Shown one piece after another: positions 48,362-57,127 of a DNA stretch of 64,000 nt. The translations under genes and the position numbers were made by a program. How positions within the stretch are numbered: the stretch's first letter is position 1; every line of letters begins with the position of its first letter. The DNA is from Salicibibacter cibi (GTDB taxonomy: Bacteria > Bacillota > Bacilli > Bacillales > Marinococcaceae), in contig NZ_CP054706.1 in the NCBI RefSeq assembly GCF_016495865.1, positions 3,534,001-3,598,000 of the forward strand. Direction: 5' to 3'. The notes beneath the pieces were generated by a model that did no database searches, was not told the DNA's origin, and saw only the letters and a program-made list of their open reading frames with translations.

Positions 48362-49231
48362 TTAAATATCTAACTGTCTGATATAGGCTTTCAAGTCTTC
48401 GCTTAAATCTTTGCGATGGAGTGCAAAATCAAGAGTTGCTTGGATAAAGCCAAGTTTATCCCCGACATCATAGCGGTCTCCATCGAATCGAAAAGCGTTC
48501 ACTTCTTGTATACCTGCCAGTTTTTTGATCGCATCGGTAAGCTGAATTTCATTCCCTGCTCCGGGCGGCATTTCTTCCAAAATCGGCATAATTTCAGGCG
48601 TCAACACATATCTGCCCATAATCGCCAACGTCGATGGCGCTTCTTCTTGTTTCGGTTTTTCTACAAGATCGGTAACATTAACAATGCTCGAATCTGTTCC
48701 ATTTGCTGCCGAAACGATCCCATAGCTTGAAACCTTGTTCTCCGGAACATCTTGTACACCCAATACGGAAGCTTCGCTGTCCTCATATATGTCCATGAGC
48801 TGTTGCAAACAAGGTTTGCCTTCGGAACGGACGATGTCATCCCCGAGCATTACGGCAAATGGTTCATCTCCGATAAACGTGCGCGCACAAGCAATGGCGT
48901 GCCCTAATCCTTTTGGTTCTTTTTGACGGACGTAATGAATGCTCGCCATGTTAGAGATTTTTTTTACTTCTTCCAATCGGTCCCATTTTTCGCTTCGTTC
49001 CAACGTCTCTTCCAATTCATACGATTTGTCAAAATGGTCTTCAATCGCTCGTTTTCCGCGTCCGCTTACGATAAGAATATCCTCGATCCCTGACTCTATG
49101 GCTTCTTCCACTATGTATTGGATCGTTGGCGTGTCAACAATCGGCAACATTTCTTTTGGCAAGGCTTTACTCGCCGGCAAGAACCGTGTACCGAGTCCTG
49201 CTGCCGGAATGACTGCTTTTTTTACTTTCAT
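48362..49231 (-). CDS. galU: UTP–glucose-1-phosphate uridylyltransferase
   Basis: Makes UDP-glucose for glycolipids, wall polymers and Ugd. 289 residues: nucleotide-binding AVIPAAGLGTRFLPASKALP near 6, KEMLPIVDTPTIQYIVEEA, and VMLGDDIV near 130. ATG 49231 follows GAGAGGAGG; a longer frame to 49300 has no support. Convergent with ugd. Confidence 0.95.
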   Translation of the reverse strand: MKVKKAVIPAAGLGTRFLPASKALPKEMLPIVDTPTIQYIVEEAIESGIEDILIVSGRGKRAIEDHFDKSYELEETLERSEKWDRLEEVKKISNMASIHYVRQKEPKGLGHAIACARTFIGDEPFAVMLGDDIVRSEGKPCLQQLMDIYEDSEASVLGVQDVPENKVSSYGIVSAANGTDSSIVNVTDLVEKPKQEEAPSTLAIMGRYVLTPEIMPILEEMPPGAGNEIQLTDAIKKLAGIQEVNAFRFDGDRYDVGDKLGFIQATLDFALHRKDLSEDLKAYIRQLDI

Positions 49232-49374
49232 CAAAATCCTCCTCTCGCTTTCATTATATGATGCAATGTGCCTTTTCTTCAAATAAATCTCTTTCCGCAA
49301 AAAAATTTGTAAATCTTTTGGATTATCTATTTAAAATATGACAGGACTTATGTTACAATTATTTTGACTCCATG

Positions 49375-49397
49375 AAAGGAGGTTTGCGATGAACTGA
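49375..49397 (+). promoter_or_regulatory. strong ribosome site with two-codon ORF in the ssbB leader
   Basis: AAAGGAGG, six bases, then ATG AAC TGA TAA (ATG at 49389). An ideal initiation site that leads straight into two stops, about 140 bases before ssbB. A possible TACAAT -10 lies just upstream (49354–49359). Confidence 0.5.
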
Positions 49398-49530
49398 TAA
49401 CGTTAAGATTACATCGATTTCTCAACTCCGAACAGTTTGGCAGCATTCCCCTCCGCTGTCATACACCCACCCTTTTATTCCCATTACAAAGTTTAGTTCT
49501 ACAATTGCATAGAAGAAGGGTCGTGAAAAT

Positions 49531-49902
49531 TTGTTAAATCAAGTTACTTTGATTGGCCGTTTAACGAAAGACCCAGAGCTAATGTTCACAAATTCCGGAG
49601 TCGCTTATGTAAAATTGTTTCTTGCCGTGCAGCGCCCTTTTAAAAACAATGAGGGGATAAACGATGTTGATTTCATCCCTTGCACCATTTGGCGAAAACG
49701 TGCGGAAAATACGGCAAATTACTGCCACAAAGGCTCACTCGTAGCTGTTACCGGCCGTATCCAGATAAGACAATTTACGAACAAAGATGAAGAAAAGGTA
49801 TTTATCACAGAGGTCGTCGGTGAAGATTTAAGATTTTTAAAACTTGAATCCAACCGTAGGCAACAAGAACAGACAGAAGCAAAAACGAACCAGCCGTCTT
49901 GA
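49531..49902 (+). CDS. ssbB: single-stranded DNA-binding protein, competence-type SsbB
   Basis: 123 residues, a single OB fold (MLNQVTLIGRLTKDPELMFT; DFIPCTIWRKRAENTANYC; SLVAVTGRIQIRQF) with only a short tail that lacks the acidic DDDIPF-type tip of the replication SSB. This matches SsbB (YwpH) of Bacillus, which protects incoming DNA in transformation. The start is TTG 49531, after AAGGGTCGTG. Alone, not with rpsF/rpsR, which also argues for SsbB. Confidence 0.88.
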   Translation: MLNQVTLIGRLTKDPELMFTNSGVAYVKLFLAVQRPFKNNEGINDVDFIPCTIWRKRAENTANYCHKGSLVAVTGRIQIRQFTNKDEEKVFITEVVGEDLRFLKLESNRRQQEQTEAKTNQPS

Positions 49903-50232
49903 CAAGAACATCAGGCCTACAGGGTATACTAACCACTCAATATAGAACAACCTCCGTATAACTGCCCTTGTACGCCGAGGACTGCATTGGGGCTCTCTCA
50001 CAAGATATCCTAACCGTCCTGTCAATCTTGCAAAGATGGTTAATTGTATGCAAAAGGCTACAACATACAACTGATCGTTTCCCCTGACGGTCACATATAG
50101 ATAGACATCATCGAACATAGCCTACGCATATCAACCATTTCGGTGCCGATTTCTCCTCAATCGTTCCTACGCTTCATCGCTTTATTACCCACGTAACATC
50201 CCTCAACAGAAATAAATCTCTTCATTGGCACC
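49903..50232 (+). other. 330-base untranslated stretch between ssbB and its terminator
   Basis: No ORF with a ribosome site and no known RNA family seen. Since the next strong plus-strand terminator is at 50233–50262, the ssbB transcript may carry a long 3' UTR, or a small RNA may start inside. Confidence 0.4.
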
Positions 50233-50262
50233 ACCGCCCCGGGTGTGTAGGGGCGGTTTTTT
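50233..50262 (+). terminator. strong terminator
   Basis: ACCGCCCC / GGGGCGGT stem with a 9-base loop followed by six T; first terminator downstream of ssbB. Confidence 0.9.
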
Positions 50263-50356
50263 ATGGCAAATAATAGCTTTCTAATCTATATTCTTGTACG
50301 AAAGTCTTCCTATGATAGTATAAAAGAAGCTGAATAACTCATGTGCGGGTATGGTA

Positions 50357-50641
50357 GGGACTGCTGAACAACTTACATATATTAGTTGGAGCCGGGATGC
50401 CGCTTCCATGGCTTCGCTTTCCGCGGACGAACGGTCAAGCCTCCTCGCGCAAAACCGGCGCTGTGGGGGCTTGACGCGTCCGTTTTTCCGCTGGAGGCTC
50501 GCCATTGCAGCACCGTCCCTCCGTGTGTTGCCAGACGTGCAAGGGTTTTCTGCTTTTAGGATAGATTTTCTTGCATCCAGTTTTGACAACAGCAACGGAA
50601 AATGCTTATGTGCCAATCTTTTTCCGTTATTTAGCAGTCCC
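50357..50641. mobile_element. MITE-like element, copy 4 (285 bp), in a toxin mRNA leader
   Basis: Ends GGGACTGCTGAACAA and TTATTTAGCAGTCCC. Flanked by a perfect 7-base direct duplication TATGGTA (50350–50356 and 50642–50648). Its right end is 34 bases before the start of the Hol_Tox gene and 20 bases before its ribosome site. Confidence 0.87.
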
Positions 50642-50674
50642 TATGGTAACTCTCCTAAGAAAGGGGGGTTACCT

Positions 50675-50770
50675 ATGATGACAGTATTCTTTAAAACATT
50701 CAATTCGATGATTACTCTGGGGACTCTCATTGTGGCCATACTGTCATTGAAAAATGAGCAAAAAAAATAA
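50675..50770 (+). CDS. putative holin-like toxin (Hol_Tox), type I toxin, locus 1
   Basis: 31 residues: MMTVFFKTFNSMITLGTLIV, one membrane helix, then a charged tail ending KNEQKK. Size, single helix and Lys-rich tail match the Hol_Tox family of type I toxins. AAAGGGGGG lies 7 bases before the ATG. The stop codon lies inside a bidirectional terminator hairpin (AATAAGCC / GGCTTATT, 50766–50804) shared with a convergent antisense RNA. Its own promoter probably lies left of the inserted MITE (a weak TTGTAC, 19 bases, TATAAA at 50294–50324). Confidence 0.78.
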   Translation: MMTVFFKTFNSMITLGTLIVAILSLKNEQKK

Positions 50771-50891
50771 GCCGCTATGAGTTGATGGTCTCTGAAGGCT
50801 TATTTTTCCCTACGCCATACCCGTACAGGGATTCAGCTGCAACTGCTCAGTGATCGTAACACTGGGCAGTTGTTAAAGTGTATCCTTATTT
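50759..50891 (-). ncRNA. antisense RNA antitoxin of locus 1 (predicted)
   Basis: Predicted transcript of about 130 nt, from a near-consensus promoter to the hairpin GGCTTATT / AATAAGCC followed by eight T over the toxin's 3' end. Inside is a strong hairpin, AACTGCCCAGTG / CACTGAGCAGTT with a 7-base loop. The 3' part overlaps the last codons of the toxin gene, as in TxpA–RatA-type pairs. Ends are estimated. Confidence 0.65.
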
Positions 50892-50897
50892 GAAACT

Positions 50898-50926
50898 ATT
50901 TTACACCACGTTTTCGTTCATATCAA
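50898..50926 (-). promoter_or_regulatory. promoter of antisense RNA 1
   Basis: Minus strand TTGATA (50921–50926), exactly 17 bases, TAAAAT (50898–50903). Strong sigma-A match. Confidence 0.75.
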
Positions 50927-50941
50927 ATCATGTTGTCACCG

Positions 50942-51715
50942 TTATTTACACGCATGCAACAGGATCGATTCCCCGTCGAATGTGCGGACGTGACCATCAT
51001 CATCGTATCGAATGTTAAACTTCTGCCGAGTCGATGGAGGGGCTTCGGCAAATAGCTGTTGTAACATTCCTCTTTTTTCAGCCGGGACGTCGAGCCGCGC
51101 GCACCAATCTTGAAAATCGAACGTTTTCCGGAATCGTTGCATATGTTCCACGGTAAAACCGGCCTTTTCTATTTTTGCGATCCATTCGCTCTTTTTCCAT
51201 GCCCGGATATGGCTTGGATCGCGCAGCTTTTCAACCTTATTATAAAACGTGTCAAATACATCTGCTTCCGGAACTGTATTATCCAACAAGAAAAAAGAGC
51301 CTCCGGATTCCAACACCCGGAAGGTTTCCTGCAAAAATGCGCCCGGCCGGGAAAAATGATGGGCAGCGATTCTGCTCACAGTTACATCAAATGCTTCATC
51401 CGAAAATGGAGTGGCCTCAGCGTCCCCCTCGATAAAACGAACGTTTTCATGTCCGTTTCCATGGATAAACGCTTCTGCCGATTGTAGCATTTCTACAGTG
51501 ACATCCATGGCGACAACTTCTCTTGCCAATGGTGCCAGGGCGTTCGCCACATGCCCGCCGCCCGTGGCAATGTCGAGCACCGTTTCTTCACCGGCTAGGT
51601 TTATTGTTGCTGCCAATGCTTGTAAATCTTTTCCTTTTGCGTGCAGGGAGCTATGTACATACTTTTCTGCTGAAGCAGAAAATGTTTTTTGCACCGCTTT
51701 ATGATTGTTTTTCAT
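50942..51715 (-). CDS. class I SAM-dependent methyltransferase
   Basis: 257 residues; motif I VLDIATGGGHVANALAPLA near 46, motif II ATPFSDEAFDVTVSRIAAHH near 100 (UbiE/YcgJ group, Methyltransf_11). The substrate is not evident. ATG 51715 lies inside the 3' end of the deaminase gene (17-base overlap), so it is the last gene of the riboflavin-operon transcript or a readthrough unit. Confidence 0.87.
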   Translation of the reverse strand: MKNNHKAVQKTFSASAEKYVHSSLHAKGKDLQALAATINLAGEETVLDIATGGGHVANALAPLAREVVAMDVTVEMLQSAEAFIHGNGHENVRFIEGDAEATPFSDEAFDVTVSRIAAHHFSRPGAFLQETFRVLESGGSFFLLDNTVPEADVFDTFYNKVEKLRDPSHIRAWKKSEWIAKIEKAGFTVEHMQRFRKTFDFQDWCARLDVPAEKRGMLQQLFAEAPPSTRQKFNIRYDDDGHVRTFDGESILLHACK

Positions 51716-52175
51716 CACTCTTTACCTGCCTTTTCCAAACGTCATAGGGATGTTCTTCGACAAGACTCGGTTTAAGAGGGATAAACGAAATATCCCTTTT
51801 ATCGTTTGGTTTTGCCACTTGCTCGTAAACATACGGAGAAGCCAAACCATATTCAACTGCTTCTTCAAGGGAATATGCGACGTAGACATTTTCAATACCT
51901 GCCGCATATATAGCTCCCAAACACATTGGACAGGGTTCTCCGCTGGCAAAAAGCTCATAACCTGCCAAATTTTCGGTTCCGAGCTGCTTTCCTGCCGTTC
52001 GTATGGCAAGCAACTCCGCATGCGCTGTCGGATCGTTTCCGCTGGCTACTTCATTAGCTTCCCCGCTGATGATTTTCCCATCTTTTACGATCACGGCTCC
52101 AAATGGTGTATTGCCATGGTCGACCGTTTCACAAGCTAGCTGGATTGCTTTTCTCATAAAGGTTTCCTTTGTCAT
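51699..52175 (-). CDS. guaD: guanine deaminase-type nucleoside deaminase
   Basis: 158 residues, cytidine-deaminase fold: zinc ligands in PTAHAELLAIR (His/Glu near 53) and GEPCPMCLGAIY (near 81). The SNDPTAHAE-like segment and C-terminal domain-swap tail resemble Bacillus GuaD, which converts guanine to xanthine. tRNA-adenosine deaminase (TadA) is the alternative, but the tail and spacing fit GuaD better. Eleven bases after ribH; purine link to riboflavin precursors is suggestive only. Confidence 0.83.
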   Translation of the reverse strand: MTKETFMRKAIQLACETVDHGNTPFGAVIVKDGKIISGEANEVASGNDPTAHAELLAIRTAGKQLGTENLAGYELFASGEPCPMCLGAIYAAGIENVYVAYSLEEAVEYGLASPYVYEQVAKPNDKRDISFIPLKPSLVEEHPYDVWKRQVKSDEKQS

Positions 52176-52185
52176 ATTTCACCTC

Positions 52186-52659
52186 CTACTTTTGGTTTAA
52201 CACCTTTTTGAGGTTTGCCATTTCAATCGCGGCAGTTGCGGCTTCTACCCCTTTATTTCCTGCTTTTGTGCCGGCACGTTCAATCGCTTGTTCAATGGTT
52301 TCCGTCGTAATCACGCCGAAAATAACCGGCGTATCGAAGGAGAGCGACAGAGACGAAACGCCTTTCGAAACTTCGTTACACACGTAATCAAAATGAGGAG
52401 TTGAACCGCGGATAACGGTGCCAAGTGTAATGATCGCGTCGTATTGTCCAGTTTTTAGCATTTGTTTTGCGGCAAAAGGAATCTCAAAAGCGCCGGGCAC
52501 TTTGGCGACATCAATGTTTTCCGGGCTCGCCCCGTGCCTGACCAACGTTCCTTCTGCGCCTTCAAGAAGTTTGCCGGTGATGAATTCGTTGAAGCGTCCG
52601 ACGACAATGCCTATTTTTACATCTGTTCCAACCAAGTTTCCTTCGAATGTTTCTCCCAT
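52186..52659 (-). CDS. ribH: 6,7-dimethyl-8-ribityllumazine synthase
   Basis: Penultimate step of riboflavin synthesis; forms the icosahedral shell. 157 residues; [20 protein letters not shown] near 19, [13 protein letters not shown] near 58, and the catalytic His in [14 protein letters not shown] near 89. ATG 52659 follows TAGGAGG. Confidence 0.96.
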   Translation of the reverse strand: MGETFEGNLVGTDVKIGIVVGRFNEFITGKLLEGAEGTLVRHGASPENIDVAKVPGAFEIPFAAKQMLKTGQYDAIITLGTVIRGSTPHFDYVCNEVSKGVSSLSLSFDTPVIFGVITTETIEQAIERAGTKAGNKGVEAATAAIEMANLKKVLNQK

Positions 52660-52669
52660 GATGGACCTC

Positions 52670-53866
52670 CTAAAATTCAAGCAAATGTCCGAGCTTGTGA
52701 AACTTTGTTTTCAGATAAGATTCGTTGTGTTCCAAAGGGGGTAGTTGCAGCCCAATACGGTCATCTACATTTATACCATAACTTTCGAGACCGCTGATTT
52801 TCCATGGATTGTTCGTCAATAGTCGTACCTTTTCTACTCCCAAATCCCGCAATATTTGTGCACCGATGCCATAGTCGCGCAAATCCGCGGAATAGCCGAG
52901 TTGCTCATTGGCGTCCACCGTGTCGTACCCCTCTTCTTGCAGTTTGTATGCGCGAAGTTTATTCATGAGCCCAATGCCCCGGCCTTCCTGGCGCATATAA
53001 AGCAAAATGCCCCGGCCTTCTTCCTCGATTTTTTCAAGCGCTGCGTGCAGCTGTGGTCCGCAATCACAGCGTTCAGACCCGAATACATCACCGGTCATGC
53101 ACTCCGAATGAATGCGGACGAGGACCGGTTCTCCGTCGGCAATATTCCCTTTGACGAGCGCAATGTTTTCCTGCCCTTCATCTACATCTGTGTACCCGAC
53201 TGCCCGAAAAGAACCAAATTTCGTCGGCAGTGCCGTTTCCACTTCACGCTGAACGAGCGAGTCGTGTTCGCGGCGATAATGGATGAGATCGGCAATTGTA
53301 ATCATCGGGAGGCCGTACCGATCAGCAACGACTTTTAAATCCGGCACACGCGCCATGGTTCCGTCTTCATTCATGACTTCGCAAATCAATCCGATCTCCG
53401 CGTTTGAATCGGCGGCTCTGGCCAGATCTACAGTAGCTTCCGTGTGCCCCGCGCGCTTGAGCACACCGCCATCCTGGGCCACAAGGGGGAAAATATGCCC
53501 TGGCCGCTTAAAGTCGGAAGCTTTTGCCGTATCGGATGCAAGTGCTCGCACTGTTTTTGCCCGTTCCTCGGCGGAAATGCCCGTTGTCGTCTCATGATGG
53601 TCCACACTGACCGTAAACGCCGTGCCATGTGGATCCGTGTTATCATGAACCATTTGCGGAAGCGACAAGCTGCTTGCGCGTTCTCGTGTAATAGGGGCGC
53701 AAATAAGCCCGCGGGCGTGTTTAGCCATAAAATTCACCGTATCGGCAGTCGCGGTGCTCGCGAGCGCCACCATATCGCCTTCATTTTCTCGATCTTCATC
53801 GTCACAAACGATGATAACTCTCCCTTCGCGAAGAGCTTTAATTCCCTTTTCCACCGAATCAAACAT
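52670..53866 (-). CDS. ribBA: bifunctional DHBP synthase / GTP cyclohydrolase II
   Basis: 398 residues. N-terminal RibB (to about 200) with [15 protein letters not shown] and [12 protein letters not shown] makes the four-carbon unit from ribulose 5-phosphate; C-terminal RibA opens GTP, with zinc cysteines in [18 protein letters not shown] near 255 and [13 protein letters not shown] near 295. ATG 53866 follows GGGGGGAAAGG and overlaps ribE by 8 bases. Confidence 0.97.
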   Translation of the reverse strand: MFDSVEKGIKALREGRVIIVCDDEDRENEGDMVALASTATADTVNFMAKHARGLICAPITRERASSLSLPQMVHDNTDPHGTAFTVSVDHHETTTGISAEERAKTVRALASDTAKASDFKRPGHIFPLVAQDGGVLKRAGHTEATVDLARAADSNAEIGLICEVMNEDGTMARVPDLKVVADRYGLPMITIADLIHYRREHDSLVQREVETALPTKFGSFRAVGYTDVDEGQENIALVKGNIADGEPVLVRIHSECMTGDVFGSERCDCGPQLHAALEKIEEEGRGILLYMRQEGRGIGLMNKLRAYKLQEEGYDTVDANEQLGYSADLRDYGIGAQILRDLGVEKVRLLTNNPWKISGLESYGINVDDRIGLQLPPLEHNESYLKTKFHKLGHLLEF

Positions 53867-54521
53867 TACCTTTCCCCCCTTTCGTTTTCTCGAGAAGTCT
53901 ATCAATCATTTCCTCCGACTGTTCATCCCTATTCGTTGGCTGTAGTAATTTTTCTACATATTTGCCGATGATATCCGTTTCTATATTCACATGGTCTTCG
54001 ACAGATTTACTACCGAGATTTGTTTCTTTAAGCGTATGGGGAATGATCGCGACGGTAAAACGATCAGCATGTTCATGGGCGACCGTCAAGCTGATCCCAT
54101 CAACGGTTACCGAGCCTTTTTTCACAATATAGCGCAGTAAATCATCCGCAACTTTGACCTCAAAATTCACCGCTTGGCTTTCGGTCGTGCGTTTTATGAT
54201 CTCCCCAACCCCATCGACATGGCCCGCAACGATATGTCCGCCAAAACGATCCGTTGCAGCCATGGGCCTTTCCAGGTTGACCGGATCATTGGGCTTGAGT
54301 TGGGAAAGGCTCGTGCTCGCGAGCGTTTCTGCCATGATATCTGCTGTAAATAGAGCGTCGTGGATCGAGGTAACCGTCAGGCACACCCCGTTAACCGCGA
54401 TGCTGTCACCAATGCGAGCGTCTTCCAATACGTGCGCGCAACGGATGGCTATTTTTCCCTTTTGTCCGGTTTGGACAATGTTGTCGACCACTCCGACTTC
54501 CTCAATCAACCCTGTGAACAT
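53859..54521 (-). CDS. ribE: riboflavin synthase alpha chain
   Basis: 220 residues, two lumazine-binding repeats ([15 protein letters not shown]; then [20 protein letters not shown] near 95 starting the second). Dismutates two lumazines to riboflavin. Its ATG overlaps the ribD stop region by 16 bases. Confidence 0.96.
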   Translation of the reverse strand: MFTGLIEEVGVVDNIVQTGQKGKIAIRCAHVLEDARIGDSIAVNGVCLTVTSIHDALFTADIMAETLASTSLSQLKPNDPVNLERPMAATDRFGGHIVAGHVDGVGEIIKRTTESQAVNFEVKVADDLLRYIVKKGSVTVDGISLTVAHEHADRFTVAIIPHTLKETNLGSKSVEDHVNIETDIIGKYVEKLLQPTNRDEQSEEMIDRLLEKTKGGKGNV

Positions 54522-55564
54522 GATCCATCCCCCTTCTTTGCTGTCGCTGTAATTTTTATATCGCCGCCGACCAATTGCGCATGTTCCACCTCAAGTTCCA
54601 TCGCGGCATCTGTACCGAACAATTTCGGCGCGACATAGGAGATGTAGCGTTGAACTTCATGCTCGGCTATAAACGCGGAAATAATCGTTTTCCCGCCCTC
54701 GACCAGAACGGATTGAATGTCGGCTCGGCCGAGTTCAGCGAGCACATTTTTCGGCGTTACCGTTGGCAAGGAGATAACCCGGACGCCTTTTTGTTCCAGC
54801 ACGGGTGCGTTTCCAGATTTCGGGCTTTCTTCCGTAAAAATCCATGTGGGAGTCTTTCCATCGGTTACAAGTTGCGCATCTGCCGGTGTGCGCAAATAGC
54901 GGTCCAGCACAACCCTGATCGGATTTCTTCCTCCGATTTCCAAACGGGTCGTGAGTGCCGGGTCGTCATTCAATACGGTGCCAACACCTACGAGAATCGC
55001 GTCATGAATATGGCGAAGTTGATGAACGTCTTCAAGCGCCGCTGCTCCAGTGATCCATGGAGATAGGCCCTTTGGTGTTGCCATTGTCCCATTGAGCGAT
55101 GAAGCTGTTTTAACGGTGACATAAGGCTTGCCGGTTTGCACGTAATGAAAAAACGTTGCATTTAGCTTTGCCGCTTTCTCCTCCAGCACGCCTACCTCTG
55201 TTTTCACCCCGCCATTCCGTAGCGCTTCGATGCCACTCCCGGCTACTTCCGGATTCACATCCTTTGCAGCAACGACAACACGGGCAATCCCTGCCTCTAT
55301 GATTTTCTCTGTGCAAGGGGGGGTGCGTCCGTGATGATTGCAAGGCTCAAGCGTCACATACATGGTCGCGCCATCTGTACAGCCCTCTGCCATGTTCAAC
55401 GCATGCACTTCGGCATGATCGCCGCCGGCACCCATGTGAGCGCCGGTACCAACGATTCTACCGTCTTTTACAACGACAGCGCCTACCATCGGATTCGGCG
55501 ACGTCTGCCCTTCCATCGCAGCAGCCAAATCCAAGGCGCGCTGCATATACCAATGATCATTCAT
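54506..55564 (-). CDS. ribD: bifunctional riboflavin deaminase/reductase RibD
   Basis: 352 residues. N-terminal deaminase with zinc ligands HAEVHALNMA near 49 and LEPCNHHGRTPPCTEK near 73; C-terminal reductase from about 145 (KTASSLNGTMATPKG; ILVGVGTVLNDDPALTTR). ATG 55564 follows AAGGAGAC. First gene of the riboswitch-led ribD–ribE–ribBA–ribH operon. Confidence 0.96.
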   Translation of the reverse strand: MNDHWYMQRALDLAAAMEGQTSPNPMVGAVVVKDGRIVGTGAHMGAGGDHAEVHALNMAEGCTDGATMYVTLEPCNHHGRTPPCTEKIIEAGIARVVVAAKDVNPEVAGSGIEALRNGGVKTEVGVLEEKAAKLNATFFHYVQTGKPYVTVKTASSLNGTMATPKGLSPWITGAAALEDVHQLRHIHDAILVGVGTVLNDDPALTTRLEIGGRNPIRVVLDRYLRTPADAQLVTDGKTPTWIFTEESPKSGNAPVLEQKGVRVISLPTVTPKNVLAELGRADIQSVLVEGGKTIISAFIAEHEVQRYISYVAPKLFGTDAAMELEVEHAQLVGGDIKITATAKKGDGSCSQG

Positions 55565-55591
55565 GGCCAGCGGTCTCCTTTTTTCAGGACG

Positions 55592-55625
55592 AAAAAAACC
55601 CCGGAGTTCCTGGGCTCCGAGGTTT
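55592..55625 (-). terminator. riboswitch expression-platform terminator
   Basis: Minus strand AACCTCGGAG / CTCCGGGGTT stem with an 8-base loop and seven T. It stands between the FMN aptamer and ribD, the place for FMN-induced premature termination. Confidence 0.85.
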
Positions 55626-55724
55626 GTTTTTTTGAATGAAGATGAAAAACGAATACACGAATGTATTGCCAATCACGACACATACATCTCAAGCACGACG
55701 ATCGCTTGATAATGCGCATCCAAA

Positions 55725-55842
55725 CTTCTCCCATCCAGACTTTCACTGTCGGCTCTGGAGTTCCACCAGATCCACCGTTTTGCAAACGCAAACCGGGTCA
55801 CGGACTGTCACCGCCGGTAGGGACTTTCACCCTGCCCCGAAG
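55725..55842 (-). promoter_or_regulatory. FMN riboswitch (RFN element)
   Basis: Minus strand shows the conserved RFN blocks in order: CTTCGGGGCAGGGTGAAAGT, CCCTACCGGCGGTGACAGTC, then GAGCCGACAGTGAAAGTC and TGGATGGGAGAAG. Closing stem CTTC…GAAG is present. Binds FMN and controls the rib operon. Confidence 0.96.
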
Positions 55843-56049
55843 TTTTTTATTAAAATATTTATAAACACTTTATCATTATTCATCATGGATCAGCAAGTGA
55901 TATGTTTTAAGTTACCAGTTCGCTTCAAAAACAGTCCTCATCAAATCTATTTACGAACGCTGTACACTGTTTTGGCGTTTGGCTGATTGAAAACACAACA
56001 TGATGGTGTGTATCATTCTAGGTAACATAATGGAGGGGAGCGAGGGAGG

Positions 56050-56573
56050 ATGAACACCGTTCAGCCCATCCGAGAGCCCGCCAAAATTGGGGAAGTGAAA
56101 GCGCATCTGATGCAAAGCAGCTACCTCATGGGAATCAATACCGGCCTTAGGATCAGCGATTTGCTTCACCTCAAAGTGGTGGATATCAAAGGCAAGGATC
56201 ACTTGATGACCTAGGAGGGAAAGACCCAGAAGCCGAAACGGGTCCGGATCGCCGAGGCTATTAAGAGGGAATTGGTGCGATATATCGAGGGGAAAAGCGA
56301 TGAGACGTTTTTATTCGCCAGTCAAAAAACCCGAAAGTCCCGATCAGCCGCATCCGAGCATACCGAGTGCTAAGGGCGGCGGCCCCAAAGGCGGGCCTGG
56401 AGGAGATCGGCACGTATATGCGCAAAACGTTCGGTTATCATTTTTACAAGCAAACCAAAGATGTGGCTTTATTGCAGGAGTTATTCAACCATGCGGCCCC
56501 GTCGATCACGTTGCGTTATATTGGCATCAATCAAGATGTGATGGATAACGCCATAGACGATTTCAGCTTATAG
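56050..56573 (+). pseudogene. tyrosine recombinase/integrase, disrupted
   Basis: A strong ribosome site (GAGGGAGG) and ATG open a frame with the integrase catalytic Arg (NTGLRISDLLHLKVVDI). It stops at TAG 56212, where a single C-to-T change of a Gln codon is likely, reads on as EGKTQKPKRVRIAEAIKREL, then shifts frame near 56340–56370; the end is RKTFGYHFYKQTKDVALLQE and ITLRYIGINQD with the catalytic Tyr. The region before the RKT box looks altered too. A relic of a former mobile element. Confidence 0.82.
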
Positions 56574-57127
56574 GGGGGAGGGCGTGTATGTAGCGGATGC
56601 AAAGAAAGCTATCCTTTTCACAATTCTTGGCACATAAGTATATTTGTAATGATTGCTTTTTTTGCTTTATCCCAGTACTTACAAGACCGAAATAAAAGAA
56701 AAATAAACAGTGAAAAATGATTTTGCGAAAAGATGACCGCCATCGAGGTGTTGGAACGTTACAACGGCATCTCATTCGAGATGATGGGAGTGTAAGCAGC
56801 ATGATTTCTGCTGCTTCCTTTCTTTAACCATTCACCTTGCTCTTTAAGGGACGTTCGCTGATTCTTCCCCCATAGTAAGATTATAATAAAGTAACTCCTA
56901 CTAAAATTAATGAACTACACCGAAGAAAATAATTAATCTCCTGAATTATTCATACCTCTAGCAAAAACGTGATTTGATATTAAATCAAGGAGTTTTATGC
57001 TTCGAATTACTAAAATGCAGTGGTTATTTTAGAATAATGACAGGATAAAGCCGTCATCGCCAAAAAAATCACGGTTTTTGGACACACGTCCCCTTGGTCT
57101 TAATCGGGCTTTTGAAAAATGTGCTAT
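56574..57127. other. gene-free stretch between integrase and transposase relics
   Basis: AT-rich, with no frame that has a ribosome site or known product. No obvious terminal repeat of either element was found. Confidence 0.4.
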
